Of a stretch of 55,857 nt of DNA, positions 28,715 to 39,281 are shown piece after piece. The position numbers and the translations under genes were made by a program. The notes below the pieces were generated by a model that saw only the letters and a program-made list of their open reading frames with translations, was not told where the DNA came from and searched no databases. Origin of the DNA: a virus. The stretch spans positions 1 to 55,857 of the IMG/VR virus record IMGVR_UViG_3300029309_000050, one strand, 5' to 3'. The stretch's first letter is position 1, and the number at the start of each line of letters is the position of its first letter.

Positions 28715-28851
28715 TTTTTTGATTTTTTAGATGATTTACCATAATTTGCGGCACCCACTTTTCTACATTTTGCGATAGCACCGCTAGCGTATGCAGAAGG
28801 AAATACTTTATACCTTGCCTTTACTTTGTAATAACATGCGTCTTTTGCCAT
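28711..28851 (-). CDS. Conserved small basic protein (CRKVGAANYG)
   Basis: 46 residues: MAKDACYYKVKARYKVFPSA, then YASGAIAKCRKVGAANYGKSSKKSKK. The phrase ACYxKVKARYxVxPSAYASGAxxKCRKVGAANxG is a well-recognised short virus/phage family. Two Cys. First of the cluster after the 2131-residue gene, 3 bp after its stop. Function unknown; abundance in structural regions suggests packaging or DNA association. Confidence 0.75.
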   Translation of the reverse strand: MAKDACYYKVKARYKVFPSAYASGAIAKCRKVGAANYGKSSKKSKK

Positions 28852-28854
28852 AAT

Positions 28855-31800
28855 TTACCAACTTTTTTTACCCCAGGTATTTTTACCCCATGGATTTTTT
28901 CTTTTTTCTTTTTTATTTAAATCTACGTCAAGCTGCCATGCCGGCCAGCCTAACGCAATCATAATTTTTTTCCAAAACTCAACATCTGCTCTTGACATAT
29001 ACATAACATCGTCCATAGTTTGTACCGCTCTATCAAAAGGTATATTTGTTCCAGCAGCGGCTAATTTTGCAATAGCCATATTAGCGGGATTTTCAAATGA
29101 TAATCCTTCGCTTTTAATTTTTTTCATTTCATAACTAAATGTATATCCCGCTTCTCTTAGCTTTTTGTATTTTGAACTAACAGGCGGAGATACATCAAAT
29201 ATATTATCCGCAACTTCAAAATATTTAGGATTAGATAATTCACTTTTTCTTATTACATCTCTAATCATATTTTTACCTACCGCGGCAAAATTACCCATAA
29301 ACCCAGATCCTCTTAATATAGAATCCGCCATTTGATTTGCTATATCTGCATATTTTTGTCTTTCTCTTTCAGTATCTACATCATCATCAAATCCCATAGC
29401 GATTAGAGCTTGCTGCATTGCATTAAAGAAAAAGTTTTGTACAAATCCATAATAAGCTATTTTAGACATATTGGTTTTCCAATCCCCTCTGCCATTTGCT
29501 AAATCTTGTATAGCTCTTTTCATTAATCTATTGTATTGCATAGGCGTATTAGCAAATGCTAAAAGTATTCTTCCCCCTATGCTTGCTTGTTGTGCAGATA
29601 TTCTATCAGGTCTACTAGACTGTTGAGCTTCTTCAGTTAGTTCTCTAAAATCAGTAAAAGCTTTTTCTTGAGCTTCTTGTTCAGATAAACCTTGTTTTTC
29701 ATAAGTTTTTATTCTATTTCTATACATTGTTGCACCACCTGAAGCAATAGCAAAACTATCCGCAATTCTTGTTAATATAAACCCTTTGTCTAATAAATAA
29801 GATATAGCACCTTGTACACCACCTTTATTAGCCATCTCCGCTATTTCATTTTCATTAATATTAATTCTATTACCTCCTCTTCTATTTTGAAGATAACTAG
29901 AATTAAATATTGTTACGAAATCTTTCCAATATTGTGGCTGATTTGCAAATGCAGCACCTGCTCTTAATATATTATTATCACTCCAATTTATATAGTTTAC
30001 ATTAGATATTAATTGTAATACCGACGAGCGTCTATTAAGGAACATTATATTACCAACTGCAGAATTCAACCATATTAAATAATTATCAATACTTTTATTT
30101 CCTGTTGTTAATCTATTGTTGCCAGTTTTCATTCTTTTTAAAATATTTTGCAAAGCATCAACATAATTAGCTCCAAAAGCAGCCTCTAATTTATTATAAT
30201 TTTCTTGAGTAAATATAGCGTTTATATTTTCTTGCCATTTTTTTAAATGATATTCTCTTACGTTAGTCTGTATATTTGTTTGTAAATCTAAAGTTATATT
30301 ACCAACATCCCATGCTGCAGAAGGTTTTACATAACCTGCAGGACCATTTATTACTAATAATTGTCTTGCAAAGTCTCGTAATTCTTTGTTATCAAAAACA
30401 TATTTGTTAAGCATTTTATTGTCAGATTTAGTAAGGCCGGGTATGTCCATTCCTTGTTTATTCCAAATATAAACTCTTATTGCATCTTCAAAAGTAAAAA
30501 CTCCATCAGGTGTTTTATTACGTAATTGTTTAGGAACGTTACTAATTTTTTTCTTAAGCTCTTTCCATCTACTCATTAACGCAGCTCTTTCGTTATCTAT
30601 ATTTTCATTAGCTATGCCAAACGGCCTAAATAGATTATTTTTCATCCAAGCAAAAGCTTTATTTCCTTGCTCACCTTTGGGCAGTACTTGATACATTAAA
30701 CCTTGAAAATCTTCTGCGCCGTAAGGTATAAACATATTCATTATACCTGTTTTAGCTCTTTTTCCTCTTTTTCTACCTATAACTGGACTTATAACGGCGG
30801 CCGCATCAATACCTGTTGATTGTTCTATAATATTATTAAATTCAATGTCTAATTTTTGTGATTCTTTACTAAAATCAAGCATTCCTGTAGCTTTTTCAAA
30901 ATCCGGTCTTGAAAATAATATAGAGGCATCTAAATCTTTTCCTTTATTAACTAAAAAGTTACTTCCTCTTAATACTAAAGTTACTTTGCCATCGGCTCTT
31001 GTTCCGCTTGATCTTAAAGATATATATACGCCGGCTTTAGCATTAAATACAGGGACATTTAATTTTGATTGACCTTGGCCCATATAATATAAACCTTTAT
31101 TACCTATATATATATATTCTATACCTTTATCGCGATAAAATTTAGTTATTTTGCTAGCGTCCTCAAATACTATTCTTTGATTTCTTTTTCTACCGCTAAA
31201 TTCTTTTTTAAGTATATTCCAGGTATCTAAATCATATTCAGTTTGAGGAAATTTAAAAGGTATTTCTTCACCTTGTATTTCTTCAGCTCTTTCATGCATT
31301 TTAATATATATATCTAAATTTGCTGCAACATCTGGCAACATACTAAACAACTGCTTGTTTGTTACCGTAAAATTTCCAAGCTCATCTACTTTTATACTTC
31401 CACTTCCAGCTTGATCTGATCCGTTTAATTTAACTTCTACTGGAATACTAATTTTACCTTGATTTTTAGTTTCAATTATTAATCTAATATCTGTTCCTGT
31501 TGGTCCCATTTTACCGTCGCCTCTAGCTGTTAAAATATCAGATGCTTTATCGTTTATTACTTTTACTTGAAAAGCTTCAAAAGTTACTCCTTTAAATGCT
31601 TTTGGTACATTTAAACCTAATCTTTTAGCTTCATTAACTATTTGTTTATATACATTAGGAAATTTTTCTTGAATAGTATTATCTAATATAGCTCTTCTAA
31701 TTTCATATAATAGCTGCGCGTTATTAGCTTCTTTACTAAATTGAAAATCTACACCTCTATCAATTTTTGATGCTACCTGAGATAAATAATTGTCAGCTAT

Positions 31801-34800
31801 ATCTATTTCTTGCATACTAGCAACTACTTTAACTTTTTCAAGTATTGCAGGATTTCTTAATACATCTAATGTAGCATCAAATGCTATTTCTTGCGCTAAA
31901 CTTTCTGATAAAGCTGTTTTTCTAGCTCCTCTTGTAGAAGCTTTAACTTCAGGCCCAATAAAATAATCAATAAATTCTTGTTTAGTTATTTTCTTTTTCT
32001 TAAATATTTTATTTCCTTGCTGAGTTCTTTCTCTTAACTGTTTACCATTTTCATCAACAACTGGCTCTGCAAACGGAGCAAATCTTCTATTTATAGTTGA
32101 TTGAGGTAAAATATCATATATTAATTTAAAATTATTATCAAGAAAATTTCTATAACTTTGATCTGTTCCTAAAACACTATTAATAGTTGGTTTTAAAAAT
32201 GTTTTATAGTTACTAATTAATTTTTTCTTAAACTGATTTGAAGCAATATCCGGTAGTCTTGTCCCAAAAGTTTTTATTACGGCATCTCTAACCTTATCAA
32301 TAACATCTTGTGTTAAATTTAAAGATAATCTTAAGCTTGGTCTTTGTTCTTGCTCTTGTACTTCACTTGTTGTTATTGCTCCTGATATATTTTTTTGTTC
32401 AGTAATGTCTACTGCAAAATTCGTATCTAAATTTCTATTAGCTATTTCAATTACCCTAGAAGGTAAAAACTTATTTATATAAGCGGCTAATGGCACGCCG
32501 GAACCGGGGTTATAAGATCGTATTAAATCGATAACACCTCTTCTACCTGTTAATATATCATCAACAAGTATATCTTTCATAGTAGCAAAACCAGGAACGT
32601 CTCTGAAGCGTTGAGCATGTTTATTAGCCATGCCCTCATATTCATTTATTATATCTAAAGCTCCATCAAACCCTTTAGTTTCATATATATTTTGTATTTT
32701 ATTAGATATTTCGGATTTTTGTATATTATCACCAATTGCTTTAGCTTCTTTTACCGCTTTTAAATCTAAAGCCCCTAATACATCTTTATTTAGTTTACCG
32801 TCTTTAATGCTTTTATCATATGCTTTTAAAAAATTATAAACACCCCTACCGCTTCTAAAATCAATATTTTTAAATCCTTTACCTTTATATAAACTAGTTA
32901 AAAATTCTTTTATTGATTCTCCAAAATTTAAATCAAAAGTAAGCCCGCTCCCGGGTTTTGCAAGACCTTCTGAAAACACAGTTATATATTCTTGATAATA
33001 TTCTGAAGTACCTTTAACTTTGTTTTGTCTTTCCATTTCATTATCAGTCCATCTTCTTTGCCTGCGCGTTAATGTATTTCTAAAATCTTCAACAATTGTT
33101 TGTTGAGCCTGTGTATTACCTATCATTGCATTTAATATTGGATGCAATATTTCGTGAGAACCTACACCAACAGCGCCTAATTTTAAAGCAACATCTTCAT
33201 TAATAACTATTTGGCCTTTTCCAATAAATACACCATTAACACCGCTAGAATCTTTTATTGTTTGACCGCTTAAATCTTTTACTATTTTATTAAATTCATT
33301 AGTATTTTTTGCTCTTTTAATTTTTTTAAAACCTAATTGTTTAGCGGCAACTTCAGCAAATGTTATATTTTCACCATAATTTTTTGTAAGAGCTGTATTA
33401 AATATATTATTATTTTCCTCAACTAATTCGTTAATTTCTTTTTGAATAACCTTATCTAAACCAGCTATAGTTGTAATATCTTTTGTTTTATTTTCTTTTA
33501 TAAGTGCATTTATAGCATCAACATTTTGTGAATATTTTTGTAAATCAACTCCAGTAATATTTTCTAATATTAACCTATTTGCTATTTGTATTTCATTTAG
33601 TTTTTTAAGAACAATTGTATTTCTTCCTTTTAATGCACTAATTACATTCGGATTTCCAGCTGGGCCAATTTGTTTTCCATCTTTATCTTTACCCTTAAGT
33701 TGTTTAATTTTTTCTAATCTATCATTGTATTCTTTAAGTAAAGCATTTCTTTTTTCTCTAACAGTTGCTGGCATCATTAATTCTTGAGCCCTTGTATACA
33801 AAGTTTGATTAGATTGTAAAGTTTTACCAACTGTTGTTACACCCCCACCCGTAAATGTTCCTATAATACCTTCATCAATAATACTATAAATATCTTTTAA
33901 TATAGAGCCTTTAACTATATTTCCATTTTCATCTATTTCACCAAATATACTTCCTTTATTAAACGTTAGCTTGCCATTTTCAAATTTACTATCAAATGTC
34001 ATTCTATCATTTATTCTTGTTAAAATAGCTTGTCCTATTTCAGTAGCGCCTTCTTTTAATCCAACACCTATAACATCAATTACTTTATCACGAAGTCCTT
34101 TTTGCATTTCATTAACAGCTTTTTCTGCTGCTTTTTTTCCGCTGCCACCTAAAACATTTGCGCTTCTTAAAAATCTTCTTGTAAGATAAGCATCTGCAAC
34201 TTCAATTGCGCCCGTACCAGCAGCATTAATGCCTAATCTAAATAAACTTTTATCAGGATCTTTTTCAAATTCTTGTATAAATTTGTCAGCACCTAACCCT
34301 ATACCCATTGCTGCAGCAGTATATGGGTTCATTGAAGCTAAAGTATAAGGTAAACTACCTATTCCATCTGCAAATATTCTTCCACCAATCGTTGCCCAAT
34401 CAGCATCCATTCCTTTAGCTATTTCTTCAGTAATTGTAGTGTTATGTTGTTTAATATGCCCTTTTAAATATTCTTGAGCTTTATCAATATTTTCTCTGCT
34501 TGTTAATCCTGAAAAAGCACCTAAAGGACCTAAACCAGTTGACTCATAAAGTTTGTCTTGAGCTTTTATTGCTTGTTTTGCAATAATTCCAATCATTCTT
34601 TTTTCATTTGCAGATAACTTAGATTTACCCGCTTTATACTGTGTATACCATGAAAGACCATATATAGCGCCCATTTCTTTTAAATCGTTCATGTTATCAA
34701 AAACCATTTCAAGAGATGTATCTGCAAATTTAGGTAAAGCTTCAACTGCATTATTAAAAAATCCTCTTGGATCTTCTATTAGTCCTCTAGTAGCAGCATA

Positions 34801-35250
34801 CCCTATACCAATATTTTCTTCAGATAAAGTTGGTTCATCAGGTTGCGTAATTGCATCAAAAGCCCCTACAAAACCTCGACCTACTTCTTTTGCTGCTGGT
34901 TTACCTACATTTTCAAAAGCTATATTTGTAATAGCCTGCACTGGGCCACCAACAGGGTTACCTATTCCTCTTAATCCAGGTATAATATAATTCTGTCCTA
35001 CAGGAGAGTTAATTATTTCTTTTAATACACCCGAAAAACCACCGTCCGATTGTGATTCCGTATTTTCTTTCGTCGGCCCACTCTCTAGGCCTTGCTGAAA
35101 AAAATTAGCAGTATATTCGTCATTATATTCTATTTCTTTAAGTCCCTTAGACTGCATTTGTGCTAGATAAGCATCAAACTCCATCTCATATGCTTGTGCC
35201 GCTTGCTGTAACTCAGCTAGCGAATATAATTTTCCATTGTATTCGTACAT
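28855..35250 (-). CDS. Giant polyvalent internal virion protein
   Basis: 2131 residues, the largest gene. It begins with a peptide-like N-terminus (MYEYNGKLYSLAELQQAAQAY) and has a zincin-type HEILH motif at 699-703 (GVGSHEILHPILNAM). A PD-(D/E)XK-like region follows at ~1225-1275 (GTDIRLIIE ... IPVEVKLNG), then a conserved-looking C-terminal half (1500-2000). Long helical and Gly/Ala segments suggest it is injected with the DNA, as for large polyvalent virion proteins. Catalytic activity is inferred from motifs only. No single-subunit RNA polymerase motif was found in it. Confidence 0.75.
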   Translation of the reverse strand: MYEYNGKLYSLAELQQAAQAYEMEFDAYLAQMQSKGLKEIEYNDEYTANFFQQGLESGPTKENTESQSDGGFSGVLKEIINSPVGQNYIIPGLRGIGNPVGGPVQAITNIAFENVGKPAAKEVGRGFVGAFDAITQPDEPTLSEENIGIGYAATRGLIEDPRGFFNNAVEALPKFADTSLEMVFDNMNDLKEMGAIYGLSWYTQYKAGKSKLSANEKRMIGIIAKQAIKAQDKLYESTGLGPLGAFSGLTSRENIDKAQEYLKGHIKQHNTTITEEIAKGMDADWATIGGRIFADGIGSLPYTLASMNPYTAAAMGIGLGADKFIQEFEKDPDKSLFRLGINAAGTGAIEVADAYLTRRFLRSANVLGGSGKKAAEKAVNEMQKGLRDKVIDVIGVGLKEGATEIGQAILTRINDRMTFDSKFENGKLTFNKGSIFGEIDENGNIVKGSILKDIYSIIDEGIIGTFTGGGVTTVGKTLQSNQTLYTRAQELMMPATVREKRNALLKEYNDRLEKIKQLKGKDKDGKQIGPAGNPNVISALKGRNTIVLKKLNEIQIANRLILENITGVDLQKYSQNVDAINALIKENKTKDITTIAGLDKVIQKEINELVEENNNIFNTALTKNYGENITFAEVAAKQLGFKKIKRAKNTNEFNKIVKDLSGQTIKDSSGVNGVFIGKGQIVINEDVALKLGAVGVGSHEILHPILNAMIGNTQAQQTIVEDFRNTLTRRQRRWTDNEMERQNKVKGTSEYYQEYITVFSEGLAKPGSGLTFDLNFGESIKEFLTSLYKGKGFKNIDFRSGRGVYNFLKAYDKSIKDGKLNKDVLGALDLKAVKEAKAIGDNIQKSEISNKIQNIYETKGFDGALDIINEYEGMANKHAQRFRDVPGFATMKDILVDDILTGRRGVIDLIRSYNPGSGVPLAAYINKFLPSRVIEIANRNLDTNFAVDITEQKNISGAITTSEVQEQEQRPSLRLSLNLTQDVIDKVRDAVIKTFGTRLPDIASNQFKKKLISNYKTFLKPTINSVLGTDQSYRNFLDNNFKLIYDILPQSTINRRFAPFAEPVVDENGKQLRERTQQGNKIFKKKKITKQEFIDYFIGPEVKASTRGARKTALSESLAQEIAFDATLDVLRNPAILEKVKVVASMQEIDIADNYLSQVASKIDRGVDFQFSKEANNAQLLYEIRRAILDNTIQEKFPNVYKQIVNEAKRLGLNVPKAFKGVTFEAFQVKVINDKASDILTARGDGKMGPTGTDIRLIIETKNQGKISIPVEVKLNGSDQAGSGSIKVDELGNFTVTNKQLFSMLPDVAANLDIYIKMHERAEEIQGEEIPFKFPQTEYDLDTWNILKKEFSGRKRNQRIVFEDASKITKFYRDKGIEYIYIGNKGLYYMGQGQSKLNVPVFNAKAGVYISLRSSGTRADGKVTLVLRGSNFLVNKGKDLDASILFSRPDFEKATGMLDFSKESQKLDIEFNNIIEQSTGIDAAAVISPVIGRKRGKRAKTGIMNMFIPYGAEDFQGLMYQVLPKGEQGNKAFAWMKNNLFRPFGIANENIDNERAALMSRWKELKKKISNVPKQLRNKTPDGVFTFEDAIRVYIWNKQGMDIPGLTKSDNKMLNKYVFDNKELRDFARQLLVINGPAGYVKPSAAWDVGNITLDLQTNIQTNVREYHLKKWQENINAIFTQENYNKLEAAFGANYVDALQNILKRMKTGNNRLTTGNKSIDNYLIWLNSAVGNIMFLNRRSSVLQLISNVNYINWSDNNILRAGAAFANQPQYWKDFVTIFNSSYLQNRRGGNRININENEIAEMANKGGVQGAISYLLDKGFILTRIADSFAIASGGATMYRNRIKTYEKQGLSEQEAQEKAFTDFRELTEEAQQSSRPDRISAQQASIGGRILLAFANTPMQYNRLMKRAIQDLANGRGDWKTNMSKIAYYGFVQNFFFNAMQQALIAMGFDDDVDTERERQKYADIANQMADSILRGSGFMGNFAAVGKNMIRDVIRKSELSNPKYFEVADNIFDVSPPVSSKYKKLREAGYTFSYEMKKIKSEGLSFENPANMAIAKLAAAGTNIPFDRAVQTMDDVMYMSRADVEFWKKIMIALGWPAWQLDVDLNKKEKRKNPWGKNTWGKKSW

Positions 35251-35279
35251 AGTTTAATTTTTTCAATTAACATTTATTT

Positions 35280-36719
35280 TTATCTATTTGGATTTAAATC
35301 CGGATCTACCGCTATTATAGGCTGCCTTCCCGCCTTCATACCACTTACGTTTCTTAATGTTGCTAAACCAAAATTAACATCATATCCAGCAAGTATTAAC
35401 GGCATACTTTCAGTAAGCGACGCAACTGTTTTGTCATCTGAATTAACTTTAAATCCAGTTGCATTAATTCCATCAGGTATAACAGGTGTTAAAATTATTC
35501 CAGCTCCAGAAGCCGCATTTATTGCTTTTTGATATTGTGCTGGAGTCATATAAACTTGCTCCTTTTTCTTTGTTATATTATTAGGATTATTAAAAAATTT
35601 AGCAAGCTCAGTAATTTTAGCTTTATATTTTTCAGCATTTAAAAGAGCATATTTTCTATTTTCTTCACTAACTAATGTTCTTTCTTCAGTAGAGGTTTTT
35701 CTTTTATTTATTTTACTACCTATAGCTATACCAGCAAACTCATCTGTTATTTCATTAACTAACGTAGATTTTAATTCTTGTATTTGTTCTTCGCTACCTG
35801 TCCAACTGCCAAGTTCTTTTTTGATATTATCTTCGTAATATATTCTTTTTTGTTTTGCATCTAAAGTTGATAAAATAGCATCGCCTTTTGTATTTAAAAG
35901 AAACTGATTGATTTCATTTTTTTTGTTTATATCAATAAACTCTTGTTCTTTGTTGTCTTCAACATCGTTAAAAACAGTAAAACCTTGAGTTACAATATCT
36001 TTTTTTAAATCATTTTTTAATTTATTTAAATTAGGATTAGCCGCATTAATATAAGCTAATTCTGGCGTATATAATTTAGTATTTTGTAATAACTGCGTTA
36101 AGGGGGTATCTACAACTGCATATTCTTTTATTTCTTCACCAGTACCCATAGCGGATTGATACATGGGTAACTCAACATCAAACCCGTCTTCATAGTTTCC
36201 TTTTATTTTAAATTTACCATCTACTAAAGCTTGTAACTTAATATTAGCATCAAAAGCATCTGGATTATTCCTTAATTGTAAATCATCAATATCTTGACCA
36301 TTATTTACTTTACTTAAATCAGTAACTAAACCGCTTAATTGTTTTAATTGAGATAATAATCCTTGAGAAGCGCTTACTCTTTTTGTATAATCATCTAAAC
36401 TTATTTGTTTTAACGCAAATAATCTTTCTGTTTCTCCTCTAAATTGTTTTTGTTGAATTAAAAATGCTTTATTTTCTTCAGTAGCTGATTTTAAATAAGC
36501 ATCAGTTGCAGCTTGAAATTGAATTTGAGCTTTTGCAGAAGCTAAGTTAGCTGCATCTTCTTTTTTTCGTTTTTCCTGTGTTTGCCTAACAATTTCTTTT
36601 ACACCCGTTGTTATTCCTTGAGCTATACCTGCTCCAAATCCACCTGTAAATCTTATAGGTGTTGGGTTAGAATATTGTCCGTAATTATATTTTCCGTATG
36701 ATACTACTGGTAAACTCAT
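35280..36719 (-). CDS. Probable internal virion protein
   Basis: 479 residues. The N-terminus is Gly/Tyr/Pro-rich (SYGKYNYGQYSNPTPIRFTGGFGAGIAQG), followed by long amphipathic helices (QTQEKRKKEDAANLASAKAQ ... TSEERTLVSEENRKY). This is typical of internal core or ejection proteins that line up before a giant internal protein. The start overlaps the S74-bearing gene by 4 bp. No enzyme motif. Confidence 0.6.
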   Translation of the reverse strand: MSLPVVSYGKYNYGQYSNPTPIRFTGGFGAGIAQGITTGVKEIVRQTQEKRKKEDAANLASAKAQIQFQAATDAYLKSATEENKAFLIQQKQFRGETERLFALKQISLDDYTKRVSASQGLLSQLKQLSGLVTDLSKVNNGQDIDDLQLRNNPDAFDANIKLQALVDGKFKIKGNYEDGFDVELPMYQSAMGTGEEIKEYAVVDTPLTQLLQNTKLYTPELAYINAANPNLNKLKNDLKKDIVTQGFTVFNDVEDNKEQEFIDINKKNEINQFLLNTKGDAILSTLDAKQKRIYYEDNIKKELGSWTGSEEQIQELKSTLVNEITDEFAGIAIGSKINKRKTSTEERTLVSEENRKYALLNAEKYKAKITELAKFFNNPNNITKKKEQVYMTPAQYQKAINAASGAGIILTPVIPDGINATGFKVNSDDKTVASLTESMPLILAGYDVNFGLATLRNVSGMKAGRQPIIAVDPDLNPNR

Positions 36720-37558
36720 AATTTTATTTGTTTAAATTCAACATCCAATTTTGAATAATCTACTCTATCAAAACCATCAACATGTTTTATTACAGCGTAC
36801 TGTGGTATTTCATCCGACATAACACCTTGATAAACACCTTTACCAAATATTTTATTAATATATTCAAAGCTATATATTTTTAATCCGCTAGGAGATAATT
36901 TTAAAAATTTAATATTTTGTTTTAATCTTCTGTCTGAACCGGCACCACCGCCTCCACCAGCACCACCAAATGTTACAGCGCTTGCTAATCCACCTAATAC
37001 AGCGCCTGTACTCGCACCCATTTGTGTTAATGCATTCATTCTTTGTTGACCATATTGTTGGACCATTCCAGCTTGTCTTGAAATATCTGCAATATCTCTG
37101 CTTTCCTGTGCTTGAAATTGAAATGTTCTACCTAATATGTCTGCTTGTTGCATTCTTTGAGCTTCAGCCATTCTTCTTTGTTGAGCTGTTTGTTCGCCTT
37201 GTGCCCTTAATCTTGCGTTTTGAGCTTCTTGTTGTTCAATTGTTGCTGCAATGCCTTGCTGACTTCTTAATGCTGCTTGAGCTAATGCTGTTGCGCCTGC
37301 TGAGCCTGCACCCGTAGCCCTTAAAGTATCTAATGTACTGGCTAAAGCTATATCAGCTTCTTCTGCCTGCATTTCAGCAGCACCTGTAGCAACTTGTAAA
37401 TTAGCAAAAGGATTGCTAATCATATTGCTTAAATCCGTTACATTTGAATAAGGATTTATTATTTCTTGCCTATTAGCAATAGATCTATTTAAATCTTGCT
37501 GGGCACTTTTCTGAGCTTTTCTTGCTTTACCCGCAGCTATTGCACTAAATACTGCCAT
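36716..37558 (-). CDS. Ala/Gln-rich coiled-coil protein with S74-like C-terminus
   Basis: 280 residues. Long Ala/Gln-rich coiled coil (~10-195), a Gly linker (FGGAGGGGGAG), then SDRRLKQNIKFLKLSPSGLKIYSFEYI ... GVYQGVMSDEIPQYAV ... DGFDRVDYSKLD. The ending matches the peptidase S74 intramolecular chaperone domain, in which a Ser at the SD cleavage site releases the domain. In this genome it lies in the internal virion cluster rather than on a fibre. It may assist trimer assembly. Confidence 0.75.
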   Translation of the reverse strand: MAVFSAIAAGKARKAQKSAQQDLNRSIANRQEIINPYSNVTDLSNMISNPFANLQVATGAAEMQAEEADIALASTLDTLRATGAGSAGATALAQAALRSQQGIAATIEQQEAQNARLRAQGEQTAQQRRMAEAQRMQQADILGRTFQFQAQESRDIADISRQAGMVQQYGQQRMNALTQMGASTGAVLGGLASAVTFGGAGGGGGAGSDRRLKQNIKFLKLSPSGLKIYSFEYINKIFGKGVYQGVMSDEIPQYAVIKHVDGFDRVDYSKLDVEFKQIKL

Positions 37559-37559
37559 A

Positions 37560-37958
37560 TTATAAATTTTTAATTATTTCGTGTGAAGGAATTTTATCTA
37601 TTTCCCATTCTAATTCTTTATGTACATTTAATAAATTTTTATGACGTACAAAAGAAAACACATGTTTTATTCCTTGTCCTTTTAAAACGTTCTCTGTGGC
37701 TTGAATTAACAGCGTTATCGCGTCTTTTCTGTCACTTTCTCTGTATTCTGGGTTAGATATAACCCAATCAAATAAAGCGGCCTTAGAATTGGTCATATAA
37801 ATATAACCTGCAACTATACCAATACCATTTTTTTCTACTATAAGGCCTGTATCTGGTAATAGTGTTAAAGGCGGAGCTTGCCAACCCGGCCACCAATCCC
37901 ACCATTTAACTAATGTTTTGTAATCTGACTTATTAAGTCTGCGTATATTTAATTCCAT
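37560..37958 (-). CDS. GNAT-like acetyltransferase
   Basis: 132 residues, a small GNAT fold. N-terminal MELNIRRLNKSDYKTLVKWW, the IVEKNGIGIVAGYIYM strand pair, a YRESDRKDAITLLIQATENVL helix with the acetyl-CoA-binding turn, and HVFSFVRHKNLLNVHKELEWE. Substrate unknown; phage GNATs can modify host or virion proteins. It lies between two structural genes with 1-bp gaps, so it may modify virion components. Confidence 0.65.
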   Translation of the reverse strand: MELNIRRLNKSDYKTLVKWWDWWPGWQAPPLTLLPDTGLIVEKNGIGIVAGYIYMTNSKAALFDWVISNPEYRESDRKDAITLLIQATENVLKGQGIKHVFSFVRHKNLLNVHKELEWEIDKIPSHEIIKNL

Positions 37959-39251
37959 TTAACTTGATTGTACTATATTATGTGAAACCACAAATAATTC
38001 AACTTCATTTTCTGTTGTTGAGTTTTGCATTTTTACAGTTGTAAAAAATCCTTTTATACCTGAAGGATTTAATGATAAACCAGCATCACCTGTTATTTGT
38101 CCTTTTACGGCTGTTATTGTGCCATTATTCATTAAATGAGCATAATATTTATTTTCTTTTTTAACAAATCTAGGCAATATATCACCAGATAATGCAGTTG
38201 ATGAGCCATCTTGTGACGTTTCATTATTACCATAAATTTTAAAAGCTTTCATGCCTAAGTCTGTTTCAGATGATTGCATTCTCCAATTGGCGTCACCTTC
38301 ATAGTTTATTGTATTAAAGTTTTTAACCATCGATGGATCTGTATTAGAAACAAATGTTATAGTTGATGGAAAATTAAATCCATAAAAGCTATTATAAGCA
38401 TTACTTCCTTCGTTTGAATAATGCTTCCATATATTATCGCTATTAATTGTAAAGAAATCTTTATTTAAACTAAAACCAAAGTCAGGTCTATAGTTATAAA
38501 AACTTGTCCAACCTTTAGTTGATTCATCATATGCTAATGTATCAAATCCAGATTTTGATGAACTATTTGTAACATCAATTTCGGTTCCTTGTAAAGATAT
38601 AACATATGTATCAGAAGCATCATCATATGCGCCAACAATTTTATCCGCTAATTTTAAAGTATCTTTAAAATAATCTCGCATACCCGCGTTTGATATTTCA
38701 GTTAAGCCATCTCTTGATAATCTTAATACAGCGCCTCTATTTTTATCTGCGAAGTATTTTCTATTGCCTTTAAATGAAAAACTTTCAGCATTTTGTGTTC
38801 CGTATTTACCTAAATAAGGCACTATCTGCCCTATAACCTCCGCCCCCGACGCTGTTAATCTACCGCCTTCAGCCGTAAATAAAGCATCTTTATCTATTAA
38901 AGCATAACTAACTTTATCTTGTTGTAATATATTTAAATTAGTATCTTCAGCAAAAAGTTTTTCTATAGCTCCATCAGCTGGATTTACAGCTCTTGTTATT
39001 TTTTCACCTGCACTAAAAACATTAGTTCTATTTATTTCTGTTCTTGAATTATATATACCAGAATATATTAAAGCATTTGATCTTCTATTTTCTGCATAGT
39101 TTTCATTTACTAAATGTGCTTTAGGCCCAATACTAACAAAATCTTCATTAAACCCTCCTTTAATTCTAGACTCTTCTATATGTATATTATTAACAGATTC
39201 TGAGCGTAAAATAAAGGTGTTAAAAAATTGAACTTCAACTGTATGTGGCAT
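37959..39251 (-). CDS. Structural protein (tail/stabilization region)
   Basis: 430 residues, beta-rich. N-terminus MPHTVEVQFFNTFILRSESVNNIHIEESRIKGGFN. Sequences such as ADKNRGAVLRLSRDGLTEISNAGMRDYFKD ... VGAYDDASDTYVISL resemble the C-terminal parts of podovirus tail or 'stabilization' proteins, where a beta-propeller-like domain occurs. It follows the 1069-residue protein by 30 bp. It may be a separated second part of that protein. Exact role unknown. Confidence 0.6.
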   Translation of the reverse strand: MPHTVEVQFFNTFILRSESVNNIHIEESRIKGGFNEDFVSIGPKAHLVNENYAENRRSNALIYSGIYNSRTEINRTNVFSAGEKITRAVNPADGAIEKLFAEDTNLNILQQDKVSYALIDKDALFTAEGGRLTASGAEVIGQIVPYLGKYGTQNAESFSFKGNRKYFADKNRGAVLRLSRDGLTEISNAGMRDYFKDTLKLADKIVGAYDDASDTYVISLQGTEIDVTNSSSKSGFDTLAYDESTKGWTSFYNYRPDFGFSLNKDFFTINSDNIWKHYSNEGSNAYNSFYGFNFPSTITFVSNTDPSMVKNFNTINYEGDANWRMQSSETDLGMKAFKIYGNNETSQDGSSTALSGDILPRFVKKENKYYAHLMNNGTITAVKGQITGDAGLSLNPSGIKGFFTTVKMQNSTTENEVELFVVSHNIVQSS

Positions 39252-39281
39252 ACTATTATTATTACATAAATTATTAATTTT

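Noticed and set aside
28855-35250. The giant protein as an N4-like or crAss-like virion RNA polymerase
   Set aside because: I could not find the metal-binding DxDGD-type motif of those polymerases or the T7-type polymerase motifs on reading it through.
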